A stretch of 64,000 nt of DNA from Bacteroidota bacterium (lineage in GTDB: Bacteria; Bacteroidota; Bacteroidia; AKYH767-A; OLB10). The translations under genes were made by a program, and so were the position numbers. This document shows, piece by piece, positions 53,167 to 62,186 of this stretch. The stretch lies in contig JADKDR010000001.1 in the NCBI GenBank assembly GCA_016714535.1, positions 496,001 through 560,000 on the forward strand, in the 5' to 3' direction. Position 1 is the stretch's first letter. Each line of letters begins with the position of its first letter. The notes beneath the pieces were generated by a model. The model searched no databases and had not been told where the DNA came from. It saw nothing but the letters and a program-made list of their open reading frames with translations.

Positions 53167-54762
53167 TTACTCCACATTCTGTTTGGTATAAAGCATGTCC
53201 TCGCTTACTGAATTTATTACCATCTGCTCAAAATTGATGGCAGCCTGAGTATAGGTATTAATTATTGCTCCCAATTCACCGGTTGGATTTCCTTCAAACT
53301 CGCGGGCAAGCAGCTCCTGAAGTTTTTCTGACTCCTGAATGATAATATCCTTAACCAATCGGGAATTTAGTTTTTCGCCTGAATCAAGTGTGATTCCCTT
53401 CTTATACCAATCTATTACCTGCGTTTTTGCATATTCATAGGTGGCAACGTCTTCAAGTCTGTTATTTACAATGAGGCTTGCATACCCTTCATTATAGGCT
53501 TGCAAAAAAGTAATAATGGTGCGCACATGATCGCACAATCCTTCCATTGTAACCGGAAACAAATTTATGTTCAACAAATCGGGAATATCGTCATATCCTA
53601 ATGGAATTTTTTCAAGTTGATGCGTTTCAGTAAAGGTTTTTAGTATGAAGGGGATGTGTGCATAGTGGGCGGTCCAGCATCCATCAAAACCAAGCGTGTG
53701 CTGCTGTTGTATATCATTGTTGTTCTTGGTTACAAACTCGTCATTGCCATCTTCTGTCATTCCCGATGCATTCAAAGTAAGGCCACCAATAGCCAAGGCT
53801 TTATGCTTGTGACAAACGGCTATTATATAATTGGCAAAATCGCTTAGGTAGTTGTTTTTCAAATCAAGGTGAAGGCGCTCAGGCAAGATAAAATCAGGTT
53901 TTCTTTTTACAATGTTGAGGTCGCTGGTTATTCGGTTGCGGTAACCGCAACTTAAAGCGATGGTTCGATTTCTTGTTTCATACAATATTGCTTCTATCTG
54001 GTACGAAGCAGGCAATGTTTCAATAATAAAAATAGTCTTTATTGCATTATCTGCAATCTCATTAAAATTTTCAAGTAGTGTAATAATCATATTCCACCAT
54101 CGTGCTTCCTGATAGTGTTCGATTTTGGGAATGTAATATTCAACTTGAATTTGCAGCATCATTTTATTTGCAAGGCAAAAACTCATGGCCAAATCAAATA
54201 ATCCTGCACAAACGGGCTCATTGTTTATGGTTACATTTTCTTCGATAGCAGCCATGCTTCTTATTCTAAAACTAATGCCCGGAGCTTTATAAGCTAATCG
54301 CTCGTTGCCATTCATATATCGTGGCACTATCACCGTTTGTATCATCCGCATACCGGCTAGCAGATGCTTCCATGTATGCTTAAGGGAGTCTTCAAAATCA
54401 ACCACAATGTTTAAGCCCTGGGCTTTGGATAATGGCTGTTGCAAAAGTCTGCGCATTAATACATCATTGTCTGCCGCACAACATAGTTCGGCTTTGCGCA
54501 CATTAGCACGCACATCATCAGGCATTTGCCATTTACCCTCTACTTCAGCATGGGTATCAACCAACCGCTTTACATGACCAGTTTCAAGAGCCTTGTGCAT
54601 AAAAAAACGTTCTGACAGCAACCGCTTACGCTCTTCATTCAACTCTTCGTGCAGCACTACCAAAAGCGATTCGAATGCCGGAGTAAACAGTGCCAATTCT
54701 TCTTTGCTCAGTTCAATACTGTTTATGCGGAGTACACTGTTCTCAATTTTCTTCTCTATCAT
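53167..54762 (-). CDS. Malate-synthase-A-like protein with altered active-site motifs
   Basis: 531 residues, the usual length of malate synthase A, which makes malate from glyoxylate and acetyl-CoA. Family landmarks: VVDFEDSLKHTW (for DFEDANSPTW), AGLFDLAMSFCLAN, YYIPKIEHYQEARWWN, IIETLPASYQIEAILYETRN and GFDGCWTAHYAHI (for DGTWVAHP). But key motifs differ: RPRGWHLxE is replaced by FRIRSMAAIEE, keeping the arginines, and GLNCGRWDY is replaced by ALSCGYRNR, losing the acidic residue that binds the metal in the classic enzyme. No isocitrate lyase gene is nearby. It may be a divergent enzyme of other specificity or an inactive homologue; I would not transfer the aceB name. Confidence 0.78.
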   Translation of the reverse strand: MIEKKIENSVLRINSIELSKEELALFTPAFESLLVVLHEELNEERKRLLSERFFMHKALETGHVKRLVDTHAEVEGKWQMPDDVRANVRKAELCCAADNDVLMRRLLQQPLSKAQGLNIVVDFEDSLKHTWKHLLAGMRMIQTVIVPRYMNGNERLAYKAPGISFRIRSMAAIEENVTINNEPVCAGLFDLAMSFCLANKMMLQIQVEYYIPKIEHYQEARWWNMIITLLENFNEIADNAIKTIFIIETLPASYQIEAILYETRNRTIALSCGYRNRITSDLNIVKRKPDFILPERLHLDLKNNYLSDFANYIIAVCHKHKALAIGGLTLNASGMTEDGNDEFVTKNNNDIQQQHTLGFDGCWTAHYAHIPFILKTFTETHQLEKIPLGYDDIPDLLNINLFPVTMEGLCDHVRTIITFLQAYNEGYASLIVNNRLEDVATYEYAKTQVIDWYKKGITLDSGEKLNSRLVKDIIIQESEKLQELLAREFEGNPTGELGAIINTYTQAAINFEQMVINSVSEDMLYTKQNVE

Positions 54763-55044
54763 TATGTTTTATTTTTTCTGTAACTTATTTTTTTGGGGGC
54801 TGTGGTTTATTTTTTCTTGCAACTAATTTTAAAAAACACAATTTAATGCCTTTAGTTTATTTACAATGTTTATGCTCGTTAAAATATAAGTTAACATAAC
54901 CGGGAGGTTGAAAATGGTAATGGTATAAAATTCATGATAATGCTTATTTCACCTTCCACAATTTACCTACAACTATAAATCCGTTAACATTATGTTTGCC
55001 CGTCAATCATTAAACTTGGCTACCTTAGCGACCAAAATTTTGCG

Positions 55045-56295
55045 GTGAAAAATTACTTCAAATACCTTGCGGTTATCCCGTGCTCAATTGCGTTTTTATT
55101 AACAATGTGCACATCGTTCGAAACACCCGGAAATACAGGGTTTCAGGGCCAAATAGAAAAATCTATTCATCCTAATATAACTGTTTCGCTCAACCTTATC
55201 GCGTCAGGTTTACAGTCGCCTGTGGGCATGGCAACAGCAAATGATGGAACCAATCGGTTATTTGTGATGGAGCAAAGCGGACAAATTCGAATTATTAAAA
55301 ACGGGGTTATATTAGAAAAACCCTTTCTTGATATTTCGCAAAAACTAGATAACCTCAGCATTGGTTATAGCGAAAAAGGACTGTTAGGACTTGCCTTTCA
55401 TCCTAATTACAAAACTAATGGAAGGTTTTTTATTTACTACAGCGCACCATCATCAATTAATGAAAGCAACCATAAAAGTGTGATTGCTGAATATAGTGTT
55501 TCGGCCAATGCAAATGTTGCACAAACGACTGAGCGGATAATACTTGAAATAGAACAACCCGAAAGCAATCATAACGGAGGCACACTTGTATTTGGCAAAG
55601 ATGGCTTGCTATATATAGCAAGCGGAGATGGAGGGGGTGGTGGCGACCAACATGGTGCACTAGGTAACGGCCAAAACCTGCAAACGCTTCTAGGAAAAAT
55701 ATTACGTATAAATATAGATGGCAAGGCCCCTTACGCCATTCCTACTGACAACCCTTTTATAAATCAAAATGCGCGAAAAGAAATCTATGCTTATGGTCTT
55801 CGTAATCCATGGCGAATATCGTTTGATAGGGTTACCGGCAAATTATTTGCCGGGGATGTTGGACAAAACAAATTCGAAGAAATCGATATCATAGAAAAAG
55901 GAAAAAATTACGGTTGGCGCATTATGGAAGGTGATCATTGCTATGATGCTAATGAATGTGATCGTGTTGGACTTACCTACCCTATTTACGAGTATCCACA
56001 TTCGGTAGGGATTAGCGTTTGTGGTGGCTACGTATATCGTGGCAGTTACAAGGCATTACAAGGGATGTATGTGTATGGTGATTATAATGGTAAATTATTT
56101 TTGTTGCAACAGCAACAAAATGAATGGCAAAGCTACAACCTGATGATAACTTCGAAATCAACGAACGACATCGAGCATAAACTCAACAGTTTTGGCGAAG
56201 ATGAGCAGGGAGAACTTTATGTGCTGGCACAGCGAGGACCAGGTCCGCGCAACAATGGAGGAAAAATTTTCAAGTTGGTATTTTCGAAAAAATAA
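55045..56295 (+). CDS. PQQ-type sugar dehydrogenase family (glucose/sorbosone dehydrogenase), exported
   Basis: 416 residues, starting with GTG. An N-terminal hydrophobic segment (VIPCSIAFLLTMCTS) is followed by Cys and may be a lipoprotein signal. The body is a six-bladed propeller of the YliI/Asd type: GLQSPVGMATANDGTNRLFV, MEQSGQIRIIKNG, GLLGLAFHPNYKTNGRFFI, ESNHNGGTLVFGKDGLLYIA with SGDGGGGGDQ, LLGKILRINIDG, YAYGLRNPWRISFD, LFAGDVGQNKFEEIDII, NYGWRIMEGDHCYD. The family oxidises aldoses in the periplasm with PQQ; the substrate is unknown. It stands alone between oppositely oriented and separately transcribed neighbours. Confidence 0.9.
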   Translation: MKNYFKYLAVIPCSIAFLLTMCTSFETPGNTGFQGQIEKSIHPNITVSLNLIASGLQSPVGMATANDGTNRLFVMEQSGQIRIIKNGVILEKPFLDISQKLDNLSIGYSEKGLLGLAFHPNYKTNGRFFIYYSAPSSINESNHKSVIAEYSVSANANVAQTTERIILEIEQPESNHNGGTLVFGKDGLLYIASGDGGGGGDQHGALGNGQNLQTLLGKILRINIDGKAPYAIPTDNPFINQNARKEIYAYGLRNPWRISFDRVTGKLFAGDVGQNKFEEIDIIEKGKNYGWRIMEGDHCYDANECDRVGLTYPIYEYPHSVGISVCGGYVYRGSYKALQGMYVYGDYNGKLFLLQQQQNEWQSYNLMITSKSTNDIEHKLNSFGEDEQGELYVLAQRGPGPRNNGGKIFKLVFSKK

Positions 56296-56339
56296 TTCGT
56301 ACTGTTCAAATTTCATTTCTGATCATTAAACATGCTACG

Positions 56340-56358
56340 CATCAAACCCAATTTGATG
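56340..56358 (+). terminator. Hairpin after the sugar dehydrogenase gene
   Basis: CATCAAA / TTTGATG, 7-bp stem with a 5-nt loop, 44 bases after the stop, followed by AAAAAGTTTTT. The T run comes after five A, so this is a weak terminator candidate. Confidence 0.4.
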
Positions 56359-56490
56359 AAAAAGTTTTTCAAAACGGGTTAAATACAGGTTAATGACCGT
56401 TGCGCTACAAGAAATTATTTTTTTATTTACAAACAAATTTCTAGTCATCTCTTAATACTATCCTTTTTTGCATAAAACAAAAAACCAAGT

Positions 56491-58953
56491 ATGCGTGTAA
56501 TTCTACCATTCCTATTTGCACTCTTTATTTTCCAAAGCATAAGCGTGGCGCAACAATCGAACCGTGAATGCACAGCAACACGCGCTAAAGGGAATATTAA
56601 AATTGATGGGAACCTTACAGAAAGTGATTGGGCAAATGCAGTGGCCTTTGGGGATTTTATACAATTTGAACCGGTAGAAGCAGCGGCACCGGGCATGCGC
56701 ACTGAATTTAAACTCCTCTATGATGACGAGGCCATTTATTTTGCAGCATGGTGCTACGATCCACATCCCGATAGCATATTGCGCGAACTTGGCAATTACG
56801 ATGATGGTGACTTAAATGCTGATAAAGTACGCCTTGTAATCGACCCTTATAATACCCGTCAAGATGCCTTCTTTTTCGACCTTTATGCTTCCGGGGTGCA
56901 ATTAGATTTTAAGTGGAACGACAATCAGTTTAACACCGTTTGGATAAGCAATACAAAAATCAACGACAAGGGCTGGACAGCCGAAATTAAAATTCCATAT
57001 TCATCTATTCGTTTTCCAAATGTAGAAAAACAAGAATGGGCCATTCAGGTGGCACGCACCATCAGACGCACCCGCGAGTACGATCAATGGAGCTATACTC
57101 CTAAAAAGGAAAATAATCCAATTAAATTTTTCGGAACCATAAAAGGCATTGAAAACATTAAGCCTCCGTTGCGTTTGTCACTAACACCATATGCTACGCT
57201 TATACTTGAGCGCAGCCCGTTTTTTACGACCAACGAAAAATTTGACTATACCAGCTCATATAGTTATGCGGCTGGTGCAGATGTAAAGCTTGGCTTAAAC
57301 GAAAGCTTTACGGTTGACATGACTTTGTTTCCCGATTTTAGTCAGGTGGTGACAGACAAAAAACAAAAGAACCTTACCTATCGCGAAATTATTTTTGATG
57401 AGAACAGACCCTTCTTTAAAGAAGGGGTCGAATTATTTGATAAGTATGGATTGTTTTATTCGCGCAGAATTGGAAATACACCCATCGGTTTTTTTGATGT
57501 TTACTCGCAATTGGATAATGATGAACGTGTAATAAAAAATCCGAGTCAGAGTAAATTACTAAATGCCACCAAACTTACCGGCCGCACACCCGGAGGGCTT
57601 GGAGTAGGCATTATAAATGCTGTCACTGATAATATTTATGCAACCATAGAAAACGAAGCAGGCGAAAGCCGCAATGTATTGACCTCCCCCAGAACTAATT
57701 ATAATGTGATATCCTTAGAGCAGCAACTACCTAATCAAAGTAGTGTAAGTTTTATGAACCTGAATACAACACGAGGCAAAGTATATGATGACTCCAATGT
57801 ATCTGCATTGGGTGGTCGTTATCGCAATAAGGAAAACACCATTCTTATAGAAGGGAATGCAGCCTTTTCGCAAAAACTGCATAAGGACAGCGCAGAGGCC
57901 AGTACCGATGATGAGATGGGATTTAAATACTATGTAGGAATAAATAAAGTGGGGGGCAAATACGAATATGGTGTTGAGCAAGAGGTGCGCTCCGATAAAT
58001 ATTTTGCCCGCGACCTTGGCTTTCAGAATATTCCCCGCCTGGTAAGTAACAGTGCGTATATACGTTTCAATTTATACAATCCATGGAAATTTCTCAATTT
58101 CGGCAATAGTAACTTATCCTTCAACTATAACATCGACTACCTAACACGCGAACGTACTAACAGTGAAGTCAACTACAACAACTTTTACATGACACGTAAG
58201 TTTACCGCTTATTTCTTTGGTGCTGGGTTTGCGCCATTTGTAAGTAAAGATTATTTTGAACCACGGGTAGAAGGCTTGTATTTTAATTCCCTAAGATACT
58301 ATTATGCCTACTGGGGCATTAGCACAGATTACCGCAAAAAGCTGGCATTGGATTTAAGTTTAAACACTTCTAATTTTCTTGATAAATTTTTAGGCCAAGG
58401 TTATAATGTTGAGCCTATGCTTCGCTATCGCATCAGCAACCGACTAACAATTAATGCCGGCATGTTTTATTATTTCGATCCACATAATGTTGGATTTGCT
58501 ACTTTTTTTAATAATGCCCCCCTTATTGGTGAGCGCAGAACAAATACTTATGTACCACAAATTGGAGCCCGGTTCATCTTCAAAAATAACCTTGCAATTA
58601 ATCTGAATGCAAGGCACTATTGGAATACGGTCCAATATCTAAACTACTTTAAATTGCAAAACGATGGAAATTTACTCTTGACCAATGAGTATACTAACAA
58701 TGCTAGCTTTAGCTACAACTTTGCCAATATCGATGTGCTATTCAGTTGGCAATTTGCACCCGGCAGTAATCTTTCTATTTTTTACCGATATACCCTCGAA
58801 GACGAAACCGGCATAGAGGCAAAACCTCCCGCCTACGGAAAGAATTTGGCACGATTCAACAATCTGCCTTCCACAAACACCATCAGCATTAGGGCGCTTT
58901 ATTTTCTCGATTGGTTATATTTGAGAAAATATTTCAAGAAAAAACAACTTTAG
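56491..58953 (+). CDS. DUF5916-type outer-membrane protein with CBM9-like N-terminal domain
   Basis: 820 residues. Signal peptide FLFALFIFQSISVAQQ. Residues of about 25-220 form a CBM9-like, carbohydrate-binding type of domain (IKIDGNLTESDWANAV, FKLLYDDEAIYFAAWCYDP, RLVIDPYNTRQDAFFFDLYA, WTAEIKIPYSSIRF). The rest (about 240-820) is a DUF5916 region rich in beta strands (DFSQVVTDKKQKNLTYREII, FDENRPFFKEGVELFD, FYSRRIGNTP) that is expected to form an outer-membrane barrel, ending with basic residues (YLRKYFKKKQL). The family is common in Bacteroidota; the substrate is unknown. Confidence 0.9.
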   Translation: MRVILPFLFALFIFQSISVAQQSNRECTATRAKGNIKIDGNLTESDWANAVAFGDFIQFEPVEAAAPGMRTEFKLLYDDEAIYFAAWCYDPHPDSILRELGNYDDGDLNADKVRLVIDPYNTRQDAFFFDLYASGVQLDFKWNDNQFNTVWISNTKINDKGWTAEIKIPYSSIRFPNVEKQEWAIQVARTIRRTREYDQWSYTPKKENNPIKFFGTIKGIENIKPPLRLSLTPYATLILERSPFFTTNEKFDYTSSYSYAAGADVKLGLNESFTVDMTLFPDFSQVVTDKKQKNLTYREIIFDENRPFFKEGVELFDKYGLFYSRRIGNTPIGFFDVYSQLDNDERVIKNPSQSKLLNATKLTGRTPGGLGVGIINAVTDNIYATIENEAGESRNVLTSPRTNYNVISLEQQLPNQSSVSFMNLNTTRGKVYDDSNVSALGGRYRNKENTILIEGNAAFSQKLHKDSAEASTDDEMGFKYYVGINKVGGKYEYGVEQEVRSDKYFARDLGFQNIPRLVSNSAYIRFNLYNPWKFLNFGNSNLSFNYNIDYLTRERTNSEVNYNNFYMTRKFTAYFFGAGFAPFVSKDYFEPRVEGLYFNSLRYYYAYWGISTDYRKKLALDLSLNTSNFLDKFLGQGYNVEPMLRYRISNRLTINAGMFYYFDPHNVGFATFFNNAPLIGERRTNTYVPQIGARFIFKNNLAINLNARHYWNTVQYLNYFKLQNDGNLLLTNEYTNNASFSYNFANIDVLFSWQFAPGSNLSIFYRYTLEDETGIEAKPPAYGKNLARFNNLPSTNTISIRALYFLDWLYLRKYFKKKQL

Positions 58954-59119
58954 TTTGTTTAATCAGACAATGCGTTTTGGCAATTAAAAAGTGGCAGCAC
59001 TTCAAAGGCTACATCTAAGTATGAAACTTTCGTTTCTGATCAATATCATCAGATGATAAACCATCTTCATTGCTTCTGAAAAATATTAGTATTATTGCTA
59101 TTCGATAAACCTAAAAAAT

Positions 59120-61186
59120 ATGAAGGCTGTAACATTCGCATTTGCATTTCTCTTTGTTAGTATTACCTTATTTGCTCAGGTAAAATTTTATTCCACCAAA
59201 TATAAAGGCGGTATAAGTTGCAATGGTTTTTCGGGAGGAATAAATGGCACATTTACTAATGATATCACCATTCATATTCCACCTGGCAGTAGCATTCATA
59301 AAGCATTTTTATGTGCGGGGGAGTTAGGAAACGGAGGTAACCCTACTTTTCAACTTGATGGGCAGCCTGTGCAATTTACAAACAATGGCACCAACACTGC
59401 TCCTTACTTTTTAAATCCCAATTATGGAGGAGTAGCAGCCCCACACGCTGTAGATGTTACTAATATAATTTCGCCTACCGATACAGTTTATACACTTGTT
59501 TCAGTTCAAAGTGGATTAGGTGCCAACTTTTATACCGACTTTTACCTTATTGTGATGTATAGCAATCCCAACTTGCAATTAATAAATGTGCATTTATTTG
59601 GCAATGATAAGGATATGTCGCCCACGGTTACCCATCAGTTGAATTTTAGTCCGGCTTTGCCGGGCACCGGAGATATTGTTGCAGGCTTTCATATGGGGTA
59701 TATGTGCGATCCGAGCGATGGCGAAATTGTAACCGTAAATGGTAACAATCTCGGAACAGGCTTTGGCCCTGACATCAACTCAATACCAAATAGCTGCGGA
59801 GGACCCTTTGCCAGTTTCTTTTACGAAAATGGTGTACCGGTAGGAGTATATGATGATGATGCTTCCATGGCCATCAATGGGCCAGATGTAACCTCCACGC
59901 TAAATGGTGTTGTAAATCCCGGAGACACTTCGATAAACATTGTTTTTGATCATGCCAATGGAGTAAGCCAGGACAACTCTATATGGAACACGGTGCTTGT
60001 TTATTCAGAAGCTATCACCATCGATAAATTTTGCTTTGGCGATACCACCCTATTTATTGCAAATGACTCTACCTCCTACATCGCACATCAATGGACATTT
60101 GACGATCCTATAACCGGCCCGCTCAATACTTCGTACGATGCCATGAGTAGCCATGTATTCTCTGCACCTGGTAATTATAATGTTCAGTTAATTCGAGCAA
60201 GTATTTTTCCGCCATATAGCGACACCCTCATATTTTCTGTAACTATCGTAAATAAACCAACACCCACTTTGGGCAATGACACCACCATATGTAACGGACA
60301 ATCGATTATGCTTGACCCCGGAGTCTTTACCAGCTATCTATGGAGCACGAGTGATACTTCTCAAACCATTAATCCAACTACTACCGGAACGTATATTGTT
60401 ACCGTAACAGATTTAACTTGCAGCAACAATGACACTCTGGTGCTAACTGTAATACCATGTGCCGGGGTTATTGCAAACTTGGCCTGTACCGACACTAATT
60501 TTTGCGATAAGGCATGTATTGACTTTTTCGACCTCTCTTTAAACTCGCCAACTTCCTGGCAATGGACATTCACCAGTGCTGCTCCTAACACCTCCACCGA
60601 TCAGAATCCAACCGGCATATGTTACAACAACTACGGGAGCTTTGATGTGCAACTAATAGCCTGCAATGCAATTGGGTGCGATACGGTTTTATTCCCCGGT
60701 TTTATCAACGAATTTCAATTACCTCCTACACCACAAGTGGTTGTTTCTAATGATACAATGTATTGCCTTACAACCAATGTAACCTATGCGTGGGTTAATG
60801 TGAATAATCCCGGACTTGTATTGTCAACTGCGCAAAATTTTTATCCTGGAGTTGCCGGCAACTATTATGTAATCATTACAGATACTTTGCAGTGCAGTGT
60901 ACCCTCGGGAGTTATTGGCATTTCTACTTCCATAATTTCGCTAGATGATAACACAGGCAGCATTTGCTATCAGCCGGGCAATGGGGTTTTACATGTGGTT
61001 GATAAAAACGTATCGCTCCAAGGATTAAGTCTGTTTGATAATACCGGCCGGTTTATTATGAGTTGCTCACCTGCAATAAGAACCACCAATTATCAATTCC
61101 CATGTAAATTAGCCTCTGGTATTTATACGTGTATTATCATAACTAAAAACGAACAGTCAAAACCTTATAAATTTGTTGTGTACTAA
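59120..61186 (+). CDS. Secreted PKD-domain protein with T9SS type A sorting domain
   Basis: 688 residues. Signal peptide FAFLFVSITLFAQ. Residues of about 20-300 form a beta-rich domain seen in other secreted proteins of the phylum (VKFYSTKYKGGISCNGFSGG, DITIHIPPGSSIHKAFLCAG, SVQSGLGANFYTDFYLIVMY), with an Asp-rich loop (VPVGVYDDDASMAINGPDV). Then come a PKD-like domain (AHQWTFDDPITGPLN, VFSAPGNYNVQLI), an Ig-like module (TTICNGQSIMLDPG, TSYLWSTSDTSQTINPTTTG), another PKD-like module (WQWTFTSAAPN), and a degenerate type A sorting tail (VDKNVSLQGLSLFDNTGRFI ... GIYTCIIITKNE). No catalytic motif. Probably a surface or secreted protein. Confidence 0.87.
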   Translation: MKAVTFAFAFLFVSITLFAQVKFYSTKYKGGISCNGFSGGINGTFTNDITIHIPPGSSIHKAFLCAGELGNGGNPTFQLDGQPVQFTNNGTNTAPYFLNPNYGGVAAPHAVDVTNIISPTDTVYTLVSVQSGLGANFYTDFYLIVMYSNPNLQLINVHLFGNDKDMSPTVTHQLNFSPALPGTGDIVAGFHMGYMCDPSDGEIVTVNGNNLGTGFGPDINSIPNSCGGPFASFFYENGVPVGVYDDDASMAINGPDVTSTLNGVVNPGDTSINIVFDHANGVSQDNSIWNTVLVYSEAITIDKFCFGDTTLFIANDSTSYIAHQWTFDDPITGPLNTSYDAMSSHVFSAPGNYNVQLIRASIFPPYSDTLIFSVTIVNKPTPTLGNDTTICNGQSIMLDPGVFTSYLWSTSDTSQTINPTTTGTYIVTVTDLTCSNNDTLVLTVIPCAGVIANLACTDTNFCDKACIDFFDLSLNSPTSWQWTFTSAAPNTSTDQNPTGICYNNYGSFDVQLIACNAIGCDTVLFPGFINEFQLPPTPQVVVSNDTMYCLTTNVTYAWVNVNNPGLVLSTAQNFYPGVAGNYYVIITDTLQCSVPSGVIGISTSIISLDDNTGSICYQPGNGVLHVVDKNVSLQGLSLFDNTGRFIMSCSPAIRTTNYQFPCKLASGIYTCIIITKNEQSKPYKFVVY

Positions 61187-61244
61187 AAGAGTGTAAGTTG
61201 CGCGGCAACAGTAATCATATTCGAATACCTATAAATATTTGCGT

Positions 61245-61264
61245 CCAATTGCTTTAGCAATTGG
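61245..61264. repeat. Perfect palindrome in the intergenic region
   Basis: CCAATTGC-TTTA-GCAATTGG, 8-bp stem, 58 bases after the preceding stop. No T tract follows on either strand; it resembles the other short palindromes of this window rather than a classic terminator. Confidence 0.5.
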
Positions 61265-61330
61265 AAAACACCAATTTTACTATTCAGCATATTTTAACCT
61301 CGCAGCATCAGGTTATTTGTAACAAAGTAG

Positions 61331-61338
61331 TACTTTTG
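61331..61338 (+). promoter_or_regulatory. -7 box of the LolA-like gene
   Basis: TACTTTTG matches TAnnTTTG exactly and lies 34 bases before the ATG at 61373. No good TTTG is seen 19 bases upstream. Confidence 0.5.
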
Positions 61339-61372
61339 GCATCTCTAAAATAAAACAATAAACATTATAAAA

Positions 61373-62104
61373 ATGAAATTGAACAAACTTATCCTGACAC
61401 TATTCTTATCCTTAGGGGTAATGCTATCGAATGCCCAAACGGTAGATGAAGTAATTGATAAATACTTTAAAGCAATAGGCGGCAAAGAAAAATTGGATGC
61501 AATAAAATCAATGCGCATGAAAATGAGTATGATGGCTGGCCCAATGGAAATACCAATCGAAATAAGCATAAAAAAACCCAACATGATGTATACTACCGTA
61601 ACCGTGCAGGGAATGAATATGCGCACCGGCTATGATGGCAAAACAGGATGGTCTATTAATCCGTTTCAGGGAGATACCGTTCCACATAAAATGTCGGAAG
61701 AAGAGATTCGCGAAGTGCAAGACCAGGCGGATATAAATGGTCCATTATACGATTACAAAGCTAAAGGCAATACAGTTGAACTTGCAGGCAAGGAGGAAAT
61801 GGAAGGCAGCGATGTTTATAAACTTAAGATCATAAAGAAATCGGGTGATGTGGAGTATTACTTTTTAGATGCAGGAAATTATTATTTATTGAAATCTTTA
61901 TCGAAGAAAAATTTTCAAGGCAAGGAAGTAGAGTCAGAAACCATATTCAGCGATTACAAAGAACTGCCTGGCACAGGAATTATTATGGCTTACGGCATGG
62001 AGTCGCGTGCGGTAGGCGAAAGTGAAGGTCAAAAGATGACCATTACTTCTATCGAACCCAATTTGGACATGGAAGATGCCATGTTCCTAATGCCGGGGAA
62101 ATAA
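61373..62104 (+). CDS. LolA-like outer-membrane lipoprotein-sorting family protein
   Basis: 243 residues. Signal peptide LILTLFLSLGVMLSNAQ, then TVDEVIDKYFKAIGGKEKLD, the typical opening of this group, followed by a half-barrel of alternating strands (MRMKMSMMAGPMEIPIEISI, MMYTTVTVQGMNMRTGYDG, DVYKLKIIKKSGDVEYYFLD, YYLLKSLSKKNFQGKEVES). It resembles LolA/LppX-type proteins that bind lipid or lipoprotein in the periplasm. No matching LolB or LolCDE genes are in the window, and the protein may serve another hydrophobic ligand. It is closed by a strong terminator. Confidence 0.82.
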   Translation: MKLNKLILTLFLSLGVMLSNAQTVDEVIDKYFKAIGGKEKLDAIKSMRMKMSMMAGPMEIPIEISIKKPNMMYTTVTVQGMNMRTGYDGKTGWSINPFQGDTVPHKMSEEEIREVQDQADINGPLYDYKAKGNTVELAGKEEMEGSDVYKLKIIKKSGDVEYYFLDAGNYYLLKSLSKKNFQGKEVESETIFSDYKELPGTGIIMAYGMESRAVGESEGQKMTITSIEPNLDMEDAMFLMPGK

Positions 62105-62129
62105 ATAAATGTTAATTCATAAATATATG

Positions 62130-62162
62130 AGCCGCCATGAATTTATTTGTGGCGGCTTTTGT
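62130..62162 (+). terminator. Rho-independent terminator after the LolA-like gene
   Basis: AGCCGCCA / TGGCGGCT, 8-bp GC-rich stem with a 12-nt loop, followed by TTTTGT. It lies 25 bases after the stop and 25 bases before the next ATG. Confidence 0.85.
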
Positions 62163-62186
62163 ATTCAAACTTTAAATCAAAAAAAA

